Origin: Sphingomonadales bacterium
GTDB taxonomy: Bacteria; Pseudomonadota; Alphaproteobacteria; Sphingomonadales; Sphingomonadaceae
Direction of reading: 5' to 3'
Assembly (NCBI GenBank): GCA_018971065.1
Contig: JAGWVC010000068.1
Location: 1-21,176 of the forward strand
DNA length: 21,176 nt
The notes under the pieces were generated by a model. It was not told the DNA's origin. It was given only the letters and a program-made list of their open reading frames with translations, and searched no databases. Below are positions 1 through 7,132 of this stretch, one piece after another. Made by a program: the position numbers and the translations under genes. How positions within the stretch are numbered: the first letter of the stretch is position 1; each line of letters starts with the position of its first letter.

Positions 1-502
1 AGCGTTCGAACACCCCGGCGTTGAAGTCCTTGACCGGCCATTGCGCGGCGTTGTCGGGGTGCCAGCGATCGACCTCGCGTTGCAGGAAAGCGTACTTCGC
101 GCGGGGGAAGGTGGGAACCCAGCGGCCATCGCGCAGCATCGTGTTCCAGCCGCAATGGTCGTGATGAAGGTGGGTGCAGAACACATGGTCGACATCCTCG
201 ACGCGGGTGCCGGTGGCCTCGAACCGTTCGAGGAACGGCACGTCGAGCTGGTCGAACATCGGCAACGGGTTGGGGCGGCCGTTGCCGGTGCAGGGATCGA
301 CGACGATGACCTTGCCGCCGGCCCGCACGATCCAGGTGCGGAAGTTCAGCGACCAGGTGTCGCCGGGTTCCAGCCAGTGCGGCGCCATCCACCAGCGGTT
401 GGCGGCAAGCGCTTCGGGCGAGGCGCCGAGCCAGGCGATCGGGCGCTGCGCCAGCACCATTTCCAGCGCCGAATCCACCGTCGCATCGCCGATCGTGAAC
501 AT
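1..502 (-). CDS. MBL-fold metallo-hydrolase (N-terminal part, cut by window edge)
   Basis: This is the amino-terminal 167 residues of a metallo-beta-lactamase-fold hydrolase; the rest lies before base 1. The zinc-binding signature HLHHDHCGWN is at residues 111-120, with H111, H113, D115 and H116 as the expected metal ligands. Before it comes a typical beta-sandwich start with a VDPCTGNGRPNP segment at 68-79. The ATG at 502 is preceded by GGGGAGG a few bases upstream, which fixes the start. MBL-fold enzymes of this length and motif include lactonases and esterase-like hydrolases, and the substrate cannot be inferred from this fragment. No signal peptide is seen, so it is probably cytoplasmic. 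It lies downstream of the GGDEF-EAL gene on the same strand, across a 173-base gap. Confidence 0.85.
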   Translation of the reverse strand, partial: MFTIGDATVDSALEMVLAQRPIAWLGASPEALAANRWWMAPHWLEPGDTWSLNFRTWIVRAGGKVIVVDPCTGNGRPNPLPMFDQLDVPFLERFEATGTRVEDVDHVFCTHLHHDHCGWNTMLRDGRWVPTFPRAKYAFLQREVDRWHPDNAAQWPVKDFNAGVFER

Positions 503-603
503 TCGAGCCTCCCCGCGTTGGCGATGGTTATCGCACAGGCATTCGGGTTGCTGAAGAGCGGGTGTTTCTGCGGCCGCAGCGCGCGATGCAAAGATGAAGT
601 ACG

Positions 604-624
604 ATCCTTCGACAAGCTCAGGAT
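604..624. repeat. REP-like intergenic palindrome
   Basis: The element begins ATCCTTCGACAAG and ends CTCAGGAT. Its outer arms ATCCT and AGGAT are inverted copies around a CTTCGACAAGCTC-type core. From memory, closely related elements (CCTTCGACAAGCTCAGGA) occur many times in sphingomonad and other proteobacterial genomes. It sits in the 173-base gap between the 3' end of the GGDEF-EAL gene and the start of the MBL-fold gene. No gene is seen in that gap. It could act as a weak terminator or mRNA stabiliser, but no T-tract follows it. Confidence 0.55.
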
Positions 625-675
625 GGACGGAGTCAAGTTGCGGATTGCAGGGCAGATTACGGCAATCGGATGCTG

Positions 676-2871
676 TCACGCGATGCGGCGGAAATTCCAG
701 TTTTCCTCGCGCAGGCCGGTTGCGATGCGGGCGGCGGGCATGGCCTTTCCGAACAGGTAGCCCTGGCCGACATCGCAGCCGGATTCGCGCAGCAGGTGCA
801 ATTGTTCGGGCGCCTCGATGCCTTCGGCGATCACCTCAATCGACAGCGCCGAGCCGAGCCGGATGATGGCCTGGACGATCGCCAGCGTCTCAAGGTTGTT
901 CATCATCCGCTTGATGAACGACTTGTCGATCTTCAGCGAGGTGACCGGGAATTCGCGCAAGTGGGTGAGCGAGGCGTTGCCGGTGCCGAAATCGTCGAGC
1001 GCGATGCGCACGCCGGCGCCGGTCAGCGCTGCCAGCGCGCGGACCACCTGCGGCGAGCCGCGATCGAGCAGGCCGCGTTCGGTGATCTCGATCTCGATGC
1101 GTGCGGGATCGACGCGGTGGCGCTCGATGCGGGCGAGCAGGCGTTCGGCGAAATCGTCGCGCAGGAATTCCACCGGCGCGGCGTTGATCGAGACCACGCC
1201 GGGATCGAGGCCGTGCGCGGTCCAGCCGGCGACATCGGCCAGCACGGTTTCCTGGATCTGCGCGCTGATGCGGGTGGCGAGATCGAATTCGTCGAAGGCG
1301 GCCTCGATCGCGCCGGGCATCCGCAGGCCGCCGCCGGGCGTGGTGACGCGCAGCAGCGCCTCGAAGCCGATGATGCGCCCGTCGGCCAGGCTGACCTTGG
1401 GCTGATAGTGCGGCAGAATCGCCTGTGACTGGATGGCGCGGCGGGCCAGATCGAGCTGGCGGGCCTTGGCTTCGGCCGCCTCCATCATCGACGGGTTGAA
1501 CAGGCGCACGCCGCCGCGCCCGCCGGCCTTGATGTCGTAGAGCGCGGTATCGGCCTGCTTGAACAGTTCGCGCGCGCTGGCGGCGTCGCGCGGGTAGAGC
1601 GCGCAGCCGATACTGAGGCCGCCGTTGATGCAGCGGCCGGCAAAGGTAACCGGCTCTTCGTTGCGGCGCTCCACCGCTGCCGCGAACGCCAGCGCATCGG
1701 CTTCGCCCCGGCAGCCGCCGAGGACGATCGCGAATTCGTCGCCGCCGAGCCGGGCGATGAAGGTGTTGTCGCCGGCCATCGCGCGCAGGCGGCGCCCCAG
1801 CACGCGCAGCAGGTGATCGCCGGCCTGATGGCCCAGCGTGTCGTTGAGGTTCTTGAAGTGGTCGAGATCGATCAGCACCAGCGCGACCGCAGTGGCGCTG
1901 TCGCGGGCATGGGCGATCATCCGCTGCAGGCGGCGTTCGAACGAACGGCGGTTGGGCAGCCCGGTGAGCGCGTCGCACTCGCTGGTGCGGCGCAGGCCTT
2001 CGGCGGCGCGCTTCTGGCCGGTGACATTGCGCGAGATGCACAGCAGGCTGTGCGGGGCGCCGTCGGCATCGCGGATCGGGGTGAGGACATTGTCCCACCA
2101 GCAATCGCTGCCCTTCACCGTCAGCGCGTGGCCGGCGAAGCGCGCGACCTTGCCGGCGGCGGCGGTGCGCACTGCCTCGGCGGCGCGGCGGCGAACCGGG
2201 CGGGGCCAGAACTCGATCCAGTTGGTGCCCACCACTGCCTCGCGGCTGGGCAGTTCCAGCGCTTTCACGCCATAGTCGTTGATCTGTTGCAGGGTGCCGT
2301 CGAGCGCGAGGATCTTGATGCAGTCGGAACTGGCGCCGAGGATGTTGTCGCGGATGGTGCGGACTTCGCGCAGGCGCTCTTCGGTCTGCACGGCGTCCTG
2401 CACTTCGGTGAAGGTGCCGGTCCATTCCACCAGCGTGCCGGCGCCATCGCAGCGGGGCCGGCCACGGCTGTGGACCCAGCGGTAGTCGTCGCCGTGGCGG
2501 ATGCGGAACGTGCATTCGAACGCCTGGCGCGCGGCGATGGCATCGGCCCAGCAGCGGCGGGCCTCGGCGCGATCGTCGGGGTGGATCAGGTCGGCCCGGC
2601 GGGCCAGAACCTCGGGATCGTCTGGCGGGAAGCCGATGAACCCGGCAAGCTCGATATTCCAGTGGATGAGGCCGCCCAGCGCGTCGGCAACCCAGATCAT
2701 GTGCGGGACGTGATCGAGCGCGGCGTGCGGATCGGCGGGCGTGGCGGGATCGAGCGCCCGGTGCAGGTCGGCGGCAAGCGCGGCATCGGCGGGCGGGGCG
2801 CCCGCTGCGAAAGCCTGTTTGTGAGAGCCGAGGTCCACGCCCAATTCCTGCCGTCGTGATCGAACCGCCAT
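676..2871 (-). CDS. PAS-PAS-GGDEF-EAL c-di-GMP signalling protein
   Basis: This is a 731-residue protein predicted to make and/or degrade the second messenger c-di-GMP. In order it has PAS 1 (about 50-155), PAS 2 (about 170-285), GGDEF (about 298-455) and EAL (about 475-720). The diguanylate cyclase A-site is an intact GGDEF at 376-380. The inhibitory I-site is absent: the position of RxxD five residues upstream reads GDNT. The phosphodiesterase side looks complete, with EALLR at 504-508, N563 in SINAAP, E597 in EITE, DDFGTG at 626-631, K647 in LKID, E683 and Q703 in QGYLF. There is no signal peptide or membrane segment, so it is probably cytosolic with PAS-based sensing. The start is uncertain: ATG at 2871 or 2904, neither with a strong ribosome-binding site. 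A longer reading to 3117 would run into metC and is rejected. Confidence 0.92.
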   Translation of the reverse strand: MAVRSRRQELGVDLGSHKQAFAAGAPPADAALAADLHRALDPATPADPHAALDHVPHMIWVADALGGLIHWNIELAGFIGFPPDDPEVLARRADLIHPDDRAEARRCWADAIAARQAFECTFRIRHGDDYRWVHSRGRPRCDGAGTLVEWTGTFTEVQDAVQTEERLREVRTIRDNILGASSDCIKILALDGTLQQINDYGVKALELPSREAVVGTNWIEFWPRPVRRRAAEAVRTAAAGKVARFAGHALTVKGSDCWWDNVLTPIRDADGAPHSLLCISRNVTGQKRAAEGLRRTSECDALTGLPNRRSFERRLQRMIAHARDSATAVALVLIDLDHFKNLNDTLGHQAGDHLLRVLGRRLRAMAGDNTFIARLGGDEFAIVLGGCRGEADALAFAAAVERRNEEPVTFAGRCINGGLSIGCALYPRDAASARELFKQADTALYDIKAGGRGGVRLFNPSMMEAAEAKARQLDLARRAIQSQAILPHYQPKVSLADGRIIGFEALLRVTTPGGGLRMPGAIEAAFDEFDLATRISAQIQETVLADVAGWTAHGLDPGVVSINAAPVEFLRDDFAERLLARIERHRVDPARIEIEITERGLLDRGSPQVVRALAALTGAGVRIALDDFGTGNASLTHLREFPVTSLKIDKSFIKRMMNNLETLAIVQAIIRLGSALSIEVIAEGIEAPEQLHLLRESGCDVGQGYLFGKAMPAARIATGLREENWNFRRIA

Positions 2872-2918
2872 AGCAGGCAAGCGCTGCGATCGGCTGACGG
2901 GCATCCGGCGGGGAATTA

Positions 2919-2945
2919 CGTATATTCTGGAACGATGAGAGTTAC
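2919..2945 (-). promoter_or_regulatory. Possible promoter for the GGDEF-EAL gene
   Basis: The 79-base gap after metC contains an unusually AT-rich stretch. On the minus strand it carries TATACG (2924-2919), a possible -10 hexamer 15 or more bases before the candidate ATG codons. No good -35 hexamer is found 16-18 bases upstream. The call rests on base composition and position only. Confidence 0.25.
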
Positions 2946-2950
2946 TTGAT

Positions 2951-4183
2951 TCAGCCTGTTTTCCACGCCGAGAGCGCCTGGGCAAGGTCGGCGACGAGGT
3001 CATCCGGGTGTTCGAGGCCGATGGCGAGGCGGACGCCGAAGCGGTCGGCAGGGTCCCATCCGGCCGGCGGCCAGGGCGAGGCGGTGCGGATGGCGGCGGG
3101 ATCGACCGGGGTGGCAAGGCTTTCGAAGCCGCCCCACGAATAGCCGATGCCGAACAGGCGCAAGGCGTCGATCAGCGCGTCGCGGGCGGCGCCGGTGCCG
3201 CCGCGCAGCACGAACGAGAACAGGCCGCAGCCGCCGGTGAAATCGCGCGCCCATTGTGCGTTGCCGGGTGCGCCGGGCAGCATCGGGCACAGCACCTGCG
3301 CTACGTTGGGTTGTGCGTCGAGCCATTCGGCGACGGCGCGCGCGGTGGTGGTGGTCCGTTCGAGCCGGACGGCGAGGGTGCGCAGGCCGCGCAGCGCCAG
3401 CGCGGCATCGTCGGGCGAGACGACGTTGCCGAGGCCGAGCGCGGTGCGGCGCAGCCTGCCATACCATTCCGGCCCGGCGGCGGCGCTGCCCATCATCATG
3501 TCGGAATGGCCGCCGACATGCTTGGTGAGGCTCATGATGGTGATATCGACACCGCGGGCCAGCGCCGGGAAGCCGAGCGGCGAGGCCCAGGTGTTGTCGA
3601 GCAACGAGACCACGCCGCGCGCGCGGGCGGCGGCGGCCAGCGCGGGCACGTCGCAGACTTCCATTGTCAGGCTGCCCGGCGCCTCCAGCAGCACGGCGCG
3701 GGTGCGCGGGCAGCAGGCGGCCTGGAACCCGGCAAGGTCCAGCGGGTCGAAGAATCGGGATTCGACTCCGAAATCCTTGAGCAGGCCGTTCGCCATGACG
3801 CGGGTGGGCTCATAGGCGTTGTCGGTGACCAGCAGCACGTCGCCGGGGCGCAATACGGTGAGCAGGGCGCCGGCAATGGCGGCGACACCCGAGGGATAAA
3901 GCACGGTGCCGGCGGCGCCGGGCTCGATGGCGGTCAGCGCATTGGCCAGCGCCCATTGCGTCGGTCCGCCGCGCCGGCCGTAGTAGAAGTGGCCGTCGGC
4001 ATTGGGCCGCCCTTGGCGCAGCGCGGCCATGTTCGGGTAAAGGTGGGTGGAGCCGCGCCAGACGGCGGGGTTGACCACCGCGCCGGGGTATTCGGGGGTG
4101 CCGGTCCAGTCGGGCTGGCGGCCGGCGCCGACAAGGCGGGTGTCGATATGCCGAGAATGGTCAGGGGTGTCGTCGTCGGTCAT
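2951..4183 (-). CDS. metC: Cystathionine beta-lyase (PLP-dependent, Cys/Met metabolism family)
   Basis: This 410-residue fold-type I PLP enzyme is predicted to cleave cystathionine to homocysteine, pyruvate and ammonia in methionine synthesis. The substrate- and cofactor-binding segment HFYYGRRGGPT is at 65-75, the PLP-contacting aspartate is D196 in DNTWASP, and the Schiff-base lysine is K221 in SLTKHVGGHSD. Length and motifs fit proteobacterial cystathionine beta-lyases; a related gamma-lyase or other trans-sulfuration enzyme cannot be fully excluded. Its ATG overlaps the stop of the upstream sulfurtransferase gene by one base (TGATG), indicating translational coupling. The start at 4183 is chosen for that overlap. 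Extending the frame upstream would only produce a shadow of sseA. Confidence 0.85.
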   Translation of the reverse strand: MTDDDTPDHSRHIDTRLVGAGRQPDWTGTPEYPGAVVNPAVWRGSTHLYPNMAALRQGRPNADGHFYYGRRGGPTQWALANALTAIEPGAAGTVLYPSGVAAIAGALLTVLRPGDVLLVTDNAYEPTRVMANGLLKDFGVESRFFDPLDLAGFQAACCPRTRAVLLEAPGSLTMEVCDVPALAAAARARGVVSLLDNTWASPLGFPALARGVDITIMSLTKHVGGHSDMMMGSAAAGPEWYGRLRRTALGLGNVVSPDDAALALRGLRTLAVRLERTTTTARAVAEWLDAQPNVAQVLCPMLPGAPGNAQWARDFTGGCGLFSFVLRGGTGAARDALIDALRLFGIGYSWGGFESLATPVDPAAIRTASPWPPAGWDPADRFGVRLAIGLEHPDDLVADLAQALSAWKTG

Positions 4184-5034
4184 CAGGCGGCGGGCACCGC
4201 GCCGGAAGCCTTGGGCAGGGCCGGGTCGGCGCCCCATTCGCTCCAGGAGCCGTCGTAGAGCGAGGCGCGTTCGATGCCCAGCAGGTGCAGCGCGAACAGC
4301 AGCACGCAGGCGGTGATGCCGCTGCCGCACGAGGCGATGATCGGCCGGGAAAGATCGACCCCGGCGGCTTCGAACACGGCGCGCAAGGCCTGCTGGTCCT
4401 TCCAGGTGCCGTCGGGGTTGAACATCGCGCCGTAGGGCACGTTGAGCGCGCCGGGGACATGGCCGGGGGCGATGCCCGGACGCGGTTCGGGCTGGGTGCC
4501 TTCGAAGCGGGCGGCGCCGCGCGCATCGACCAGCAGTTCCTCGTGGCTGGTAATGTTGGCGAGGACCTGCGTCTTGTCGCGCAGGTTGCGACGATCCTGC
4601 CAGACGGTGAAGTGGCGGTGGCGAAGCTGGCGATCCCCGGATTCGAGCGGGCGGTTTTCGGCTTTCCATTTGGCCAGACCGCCGTCGAGGATGGCGACTT
4701 CCTGTGCGCCGAACATGCGGAGCATGAACCAGGCGCGCGCGGCGCTTTTCACCGCGCTGTCGTCGTAGAGGACGATGCGGCTGCCGTCGCCCAGCCCCAT
4801 CGCCTGCATCCGGCTGGCGAACTTTTCGGGCGGGGGCAGGGTGTTGTCCACGGCGGCGGCGGAATCGACGAGATCGCCCAGGTCCATGAACACGGCGCCC
4901 GGGATGTGCGCGGCGAGGTATTCGGCGCGGGAATTGCGTTCGGCATCGGGCAGGTGCCACGACGCATCGACGATGCGCAGGTCACATGCGGCCATTTCCT
5001 CGGCCAGCCACGCGCAGGTGACGAGTTTGTCCAT
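4183..5034 (-). CDS. sseA: 3-mercaptopyruvate sulfurtransferase (two-domain rhodanese)
   Basis: This 283-residue tandem-rhodanese protein is predicted to transfer sulfur from 3-mercaptopyruvate to thiols, thioredoxin or cyanide. The N-terminal inactive rhodanese domain spans about 5-130 (VDASWHLPDA at 22-31, HIPGAVFMD at 43-51). The catalytic C-terminal domain spans about 155-275 with the active loop CGSGITA at 236-242, so C236 is the persulfide-forming cysteine. A CGSG(V/I)TA loop marks the mercaptopyruvate group rather than thiosulfate rhodaneses. The conserved LDGGL motif is at 116-120. A GAGGAGG stretch about 12 bases before the ATG at 5034 supports the start. It leads an operon with metC, so both products probably serve cysteine and methionine sulfur handling. 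Confidence 0.9.
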   Translation of the reverse strand: MDKLVTCAWLAEEMAACDLRIVDASWHLPDAERNSRAEYLAAHIPGAVFMDLGDLVDSAAAVDNTLPPPEKFASRMQAMGLGDGSRIVLYDDSAVKSAARAWFMLRMFGAQEVAILDGGLAKWKAENRPLESGDRQLRHRHFTVWQDRRNLRDKTQVLANITSHEELLVDARGAARFEGTQPEPRPGIAPGHVPGALNVPYGAMFNPDGTWKDQQALRAVFEAAGVDLSRPIIASCGSGITACVLLFALHLLGIERASLYDGSWSEWGADPALPKASGAVPAA

Positions 5035-5055
5035 CGCTACGCCCGCTCCTCCTCG

Positions 5056-5085
5056 GGCTTCGCACGCGACAAGGCGCGCGAAGCC
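5056..5085. repeat. Stem-loop between the Pro-rich protein gene and sseA
   Basis: GGCTTCGC at 5056-5063 is an exact inverted copy of GCGAAGCC at 5078-5085, giving an 8-bp stem with a 14-base spacer. It lies in the 90-base gap on the minus-strand path from the Pro-rich protein gene to sseA, just before the sseA ribosome-binding site. No U-tract follows, so a simple intrinsic terminator is unlikely. Confidence 0.4.
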
Positions 5086-5124
5086 GACAGGATTAGTCAG
5101 CCCGCCCGCCCGCGTCGAGGGGGT

Positions 5125-6441
5125 TCATGCATCGGTATCGAGCTTTCTGGCGGCGATCGCGGTGTAGAGGCGGGGGCCGAGATCGAGCCGGAACGGGCGG
5201 ATGCCGGCGCCGGAGGTGCTGGGCGGTTCGCCCACGGCGATGACGCAGGGTTCCTCGATCACCGCGCCGGACAGCGCCACGGCGGTGGCCCGGAATCGCA
5301 CCAGCGGCACGAACAGCGCGGCACTACCGACGCGGATCGGTTCGAGTTCGGCCAGCCCGACGCGGATTTCGCCGGTGTGTTCGGCGCTTTCGCCGGGGGC
5401 GAGGCCGATGAAGTGGTGGCGCGGCGGCAGTTGCGCATCGTCAAGGCCGAGCTGCTCCCGCTCCGGCCGGGAGGCGTGGGCGGCGATCATGTCGCCGCTG
5501 ACCGTGACTTCGCCGAGCGCGGTTTCGCCCTTGTTGGCGATGCGCAGGCGATAGCGCAGCGTGGCCATGACCAGGCTGACGGTCAGCCGTTCGGGGATCA
5601 CTTCGAGGGTGAGCGGGGCGATTGCGGCGCGGGTGGTGCTGCGGCTGCCGGGCAGATCGGCCGGGATGAAGGCGCCGCGCGGCGGTGGGGTTTCGGTGTC
5701 GGGTGCGGGTGGCGTGGCGGTGGCGGGTGCGGCGGCAGGCTGGGGTTCGGGTTCGGGTTCAGCGGGGGCGGGGGGCTGGGCCTGATAGGCGGCGATCAGC
5801 GCGTTGCGGGCGGCGGTGTCGTCCGGCGGCGTGGCAGGCGGGTTGCCGGTTGCGGGTTCGGGCCATGCCGGCTCGACGGGGGTCACTGTCGGCAAGGCAC
5901 GGCGGCGGCGCAGGGCGATGCCGATGCCGACGACGATGCCCAGTCCGGCGCCGGCCGGCCAGATCCAGCCCGGAAGGGCGGGGGCGGTTGCGGCGGGACG
6001 GGGCGTTGGGGCGGCGACTGGCGTGGGCGTTGCGGTGGGCGTCGGCGGGGTGCTGGGTGCCGGCGTGCCGGTCGGTGCCGGAGTCGGCTTCGGCGTGGGG
6101 CTTGCCGTGGCCGAAGCGGTCGGCGTTGGCCGGGGTTTCGGGTGGGCGCTGGCGGTTGCCGACGGCTGGGGGGATGGTTTGGCGGCGGGCTTCGCCGTCG
6201 GCGTGATGGACGGCAGCACGATCGGTGCGGGGGTGGACAGCGGGGCGGGCGGCGGCAGCGTGACGATGGGGGCGGCCGACGACGCCGGGGCGGGCTGGGC
6301 GGCGGCGTGATCCGCCGCAGGCAGCATCGCTGCGGCCAGCAGCACGGGCGCAGCCGCCCGCAAGGCCCGGTGCGGGGCATTGTGCCGGGCGGCGCGGCGC
6401 GCGCGCGGGCTGCAAGAGGCGGTTGCGATCGTTTGTGACAC
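5125..6441 (-). CDS. Pro-rich, membrane-anchored protein of unknown function
   Basis: I do not recognise a characterised family. Read from the GTG at 6441 the protein has 438 residues. An Arg-rich start is followed by a hydrophobic, Ala-rich signal-peptide-like stretch (about 26-48, ending AAAQP). A long Pro/Thr/Ala/Ser linker follows (50-157), then one transmembrane helix (about 158-177) closed by RRRR, and a second Pro/Ala/Glu linker (about 190-285). The C-terminal region of about 140 residues (from [19 protein letters not shown]) looks like an all-beta, Ig/CARDB-like domain. If the signal peptide is cleaved, the linker is periplasmic and the beta domain cytoplasmic. The start is uncertain: an ATG at 6540 is possible but would remove most of the divergent queF leader. 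It is divergent from queF and may be co-transcribed with sseA-metC. Confidence 0.7.
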   Translation of the reverse strand: MSQTIATASCSPRARRAARHNAPHRALRAAAPVLLAAAMLPAADHAAAQPAPASSAAPIVTLPPPAPLSTPAPIVLPSITPTAKPAAKPSPQPSATASAHPKPRPTPTASATASPTPKPTPAPTGTPAPSTPPTPTATPTPVAAPTPRPAATAPALPGWIWPAGAGLGIVVGIGIALRRRRALPTVTPVEPAWPEPATGNPPATPPDDTAARNALIAAYQAQPPAPAEPEPEPQPAAAPATATPPAPDTETPPPRGAFIPADLPGSRSTTRAAIAPLTLEVIPERLTVSLVMATLRYRLRIANKGETALGEVTVSGDMIAAHASRPEREQLGLDDAQLPPRHHFIGLAPGESAEHTGEIRVGLAELEPIRVGSAALFVPLVRFRATAVALSGAVIEEPCVIAVGEPPSTSGAGIRPFRLDLGPRLYTAIAARKLDTDA

Positions 6442-6567
6442 CGTGTGATCCCGCAGCGATCCATAACCGGGCCGCCGCACAAGTCCAACCGTGGAGTTCC
6501 ACCATTCCGGTGGCTTGTGCTGGGGCCGCGATGGCGGCATGAGCGTCGGCAGGACTGTTACACGCGC

Positions 6568-7050
6568 GTGTCAAAGGAATCGACCCTGCCGGAAATCCCT
6601 TCTCCCGCGCCGCTCCACCTGGGTCGGCAATCCGCGCTGCCGGCATCGCCGCAGGATGCGGTGCTGGATTACGTGCCCAATCCGCGCGCGGGCAGCCTGT
6701 ATCTGGTGCGATTCGCCGTGCCGGAGTTCACGTCGCTGTGCCCGGTGACGGGGCAGCCCGATTTCGCGCATCTGGTGATCGACTATGCGCCGGGCGAGAC
6801 GATCGTCGAATCGAAGTCGCTGAAGCTGTTCCTGGGCGCGTTCCGCAATCACTGCGGGTTTCACGAAGATGTCACGGTGGGGATCGGCCAGCGTCTGTTC
6901 GACGAGATGGCGCCGCGTTGGCTGCGCATTGGCGGCTACTGGTATCCGCGCGGGGGCATTCCGATCGACGTGTTCTGGCAATCGGATGCGCCGCCGGCGG
7001 GGCTGTGGGTGCCCGATCAGGGCGTGCAATCCTATCGCGGGCGCGGCTGA
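6568..7050 (+). CDS. queF: NADPH-dependent 7-cyano-7-deazaguanine reductase (type I QueF)
   Basis: QueF reduces the nitrile of preQ0 to the amine of preQ1 with two NADPH, a step in making queuosine for tRNA wobble positions. The 160-residue single-domain form is the shorter, type I enzyme. The nucleophilic cysteine is C58 in [10 protein letters not shown], with the catalytic aspartate D65. The QueF signature ESKSLKLF is at 81-88, followed by the substrate-binding region with E100 ([10 protein letters not shown]). The GTG at 6568 gives the usual length; an AGGA about 13 bases upstream is a rather distant ribosome-binding site, so the start is less certain than the identity. Other queuosine genes are not in the window. 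Confidence 0.96.
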   Translation: MSKESTLPEIPSPAPLHLGRQSALPASPQDAVLDYVPNPRAGSLYLVRFAVPEFTSLCPVTGQPDFAHLVIDYAPGETIVESKSLKLFLGAFRNHCGFHEDVTVGIGQRLFDEMAPRWLRIGGYWYPRGGIPIDVFWQSDAPPAGLWVPDQGVQSYRGRG

Positions 7051-7068
7051 CATGGTACGCCGGCCCAC

Positions 7069-7086
7069 CCGTCACCGTTCCGTAAC
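7069..7086 (+). promoter_or_regulatory. Pho-box-like direct repeat upstream of ppk
   Basis: The sequence CCGTCAC-CGTT-CCGTAAC is a pair of 7-base half-sites with 11-base spacing. That is the architecture of PhoB binding sites, whose E. coli half-site is CTGTCAT. The match is partial (CCGTCAC about 5/7 and CCGTAAC about 4/7 to the consensus). It lies 47 bases before the ppk ATG in the queF-ppk gap, and polyphosphate kinase genes belong to the Pho regulon in several bacteria. This is inference from pattern and position. Confidence 0.4.
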
Positions 7087-7102
7087 AAACACGGCCGATG
7101 CG

Positions 7103-7119
7103 ACCCCATCTGATGGGGT
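7103..7119. promoter_or_regulatory. Perfect 8-1-8 palindrome just before the ppk ribosome-binding site
   Basis: ACCCCATC-T-GATGGGGT is a perfect inverted repeat with one central base, ending 13 bases before the ppk ATG. A one-base loop cannot form an RNA hairpin with the full stem, so a DNA operator for a dimeric regulator is the simpler reading. A shortened RNA hairpin close to the GGAG ribosome-binding site remains possible. Confidence 0.4.
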
Positions 7120-7132
7120 GGCGGAGCACGTT

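Noticed and set aside
2872..3117. N-terminal extension of the GGDEF-EAL protein to 3117
   Set aside because: It would overlap the metC coding region, and the added residues are Pro/Arg/Ser-rich with no domain.
5056..5085. Intrinsic terminator between the Pro-rich protein gene and sseA
   Set aside because: The stem is real but has a 14-base loop and no U-tract on either strand, so it is listed only as a stem-loop.
5685..6310. Tandem DNA repeat in the Pro-rich region
   Set aside because: The repeats are short and irregular and follow from Pro/Thr/Ala codons, without a fixed DNA unit.
4285..6438. Long plus-strand, Gly/Arg-rich open frame opposite sseA and the Pro-rich protein
   Set aside because: The Gly-rich repeats are the complement of Pro/Ala codons on the minus strand; sseA is certain there and no start signal is present.
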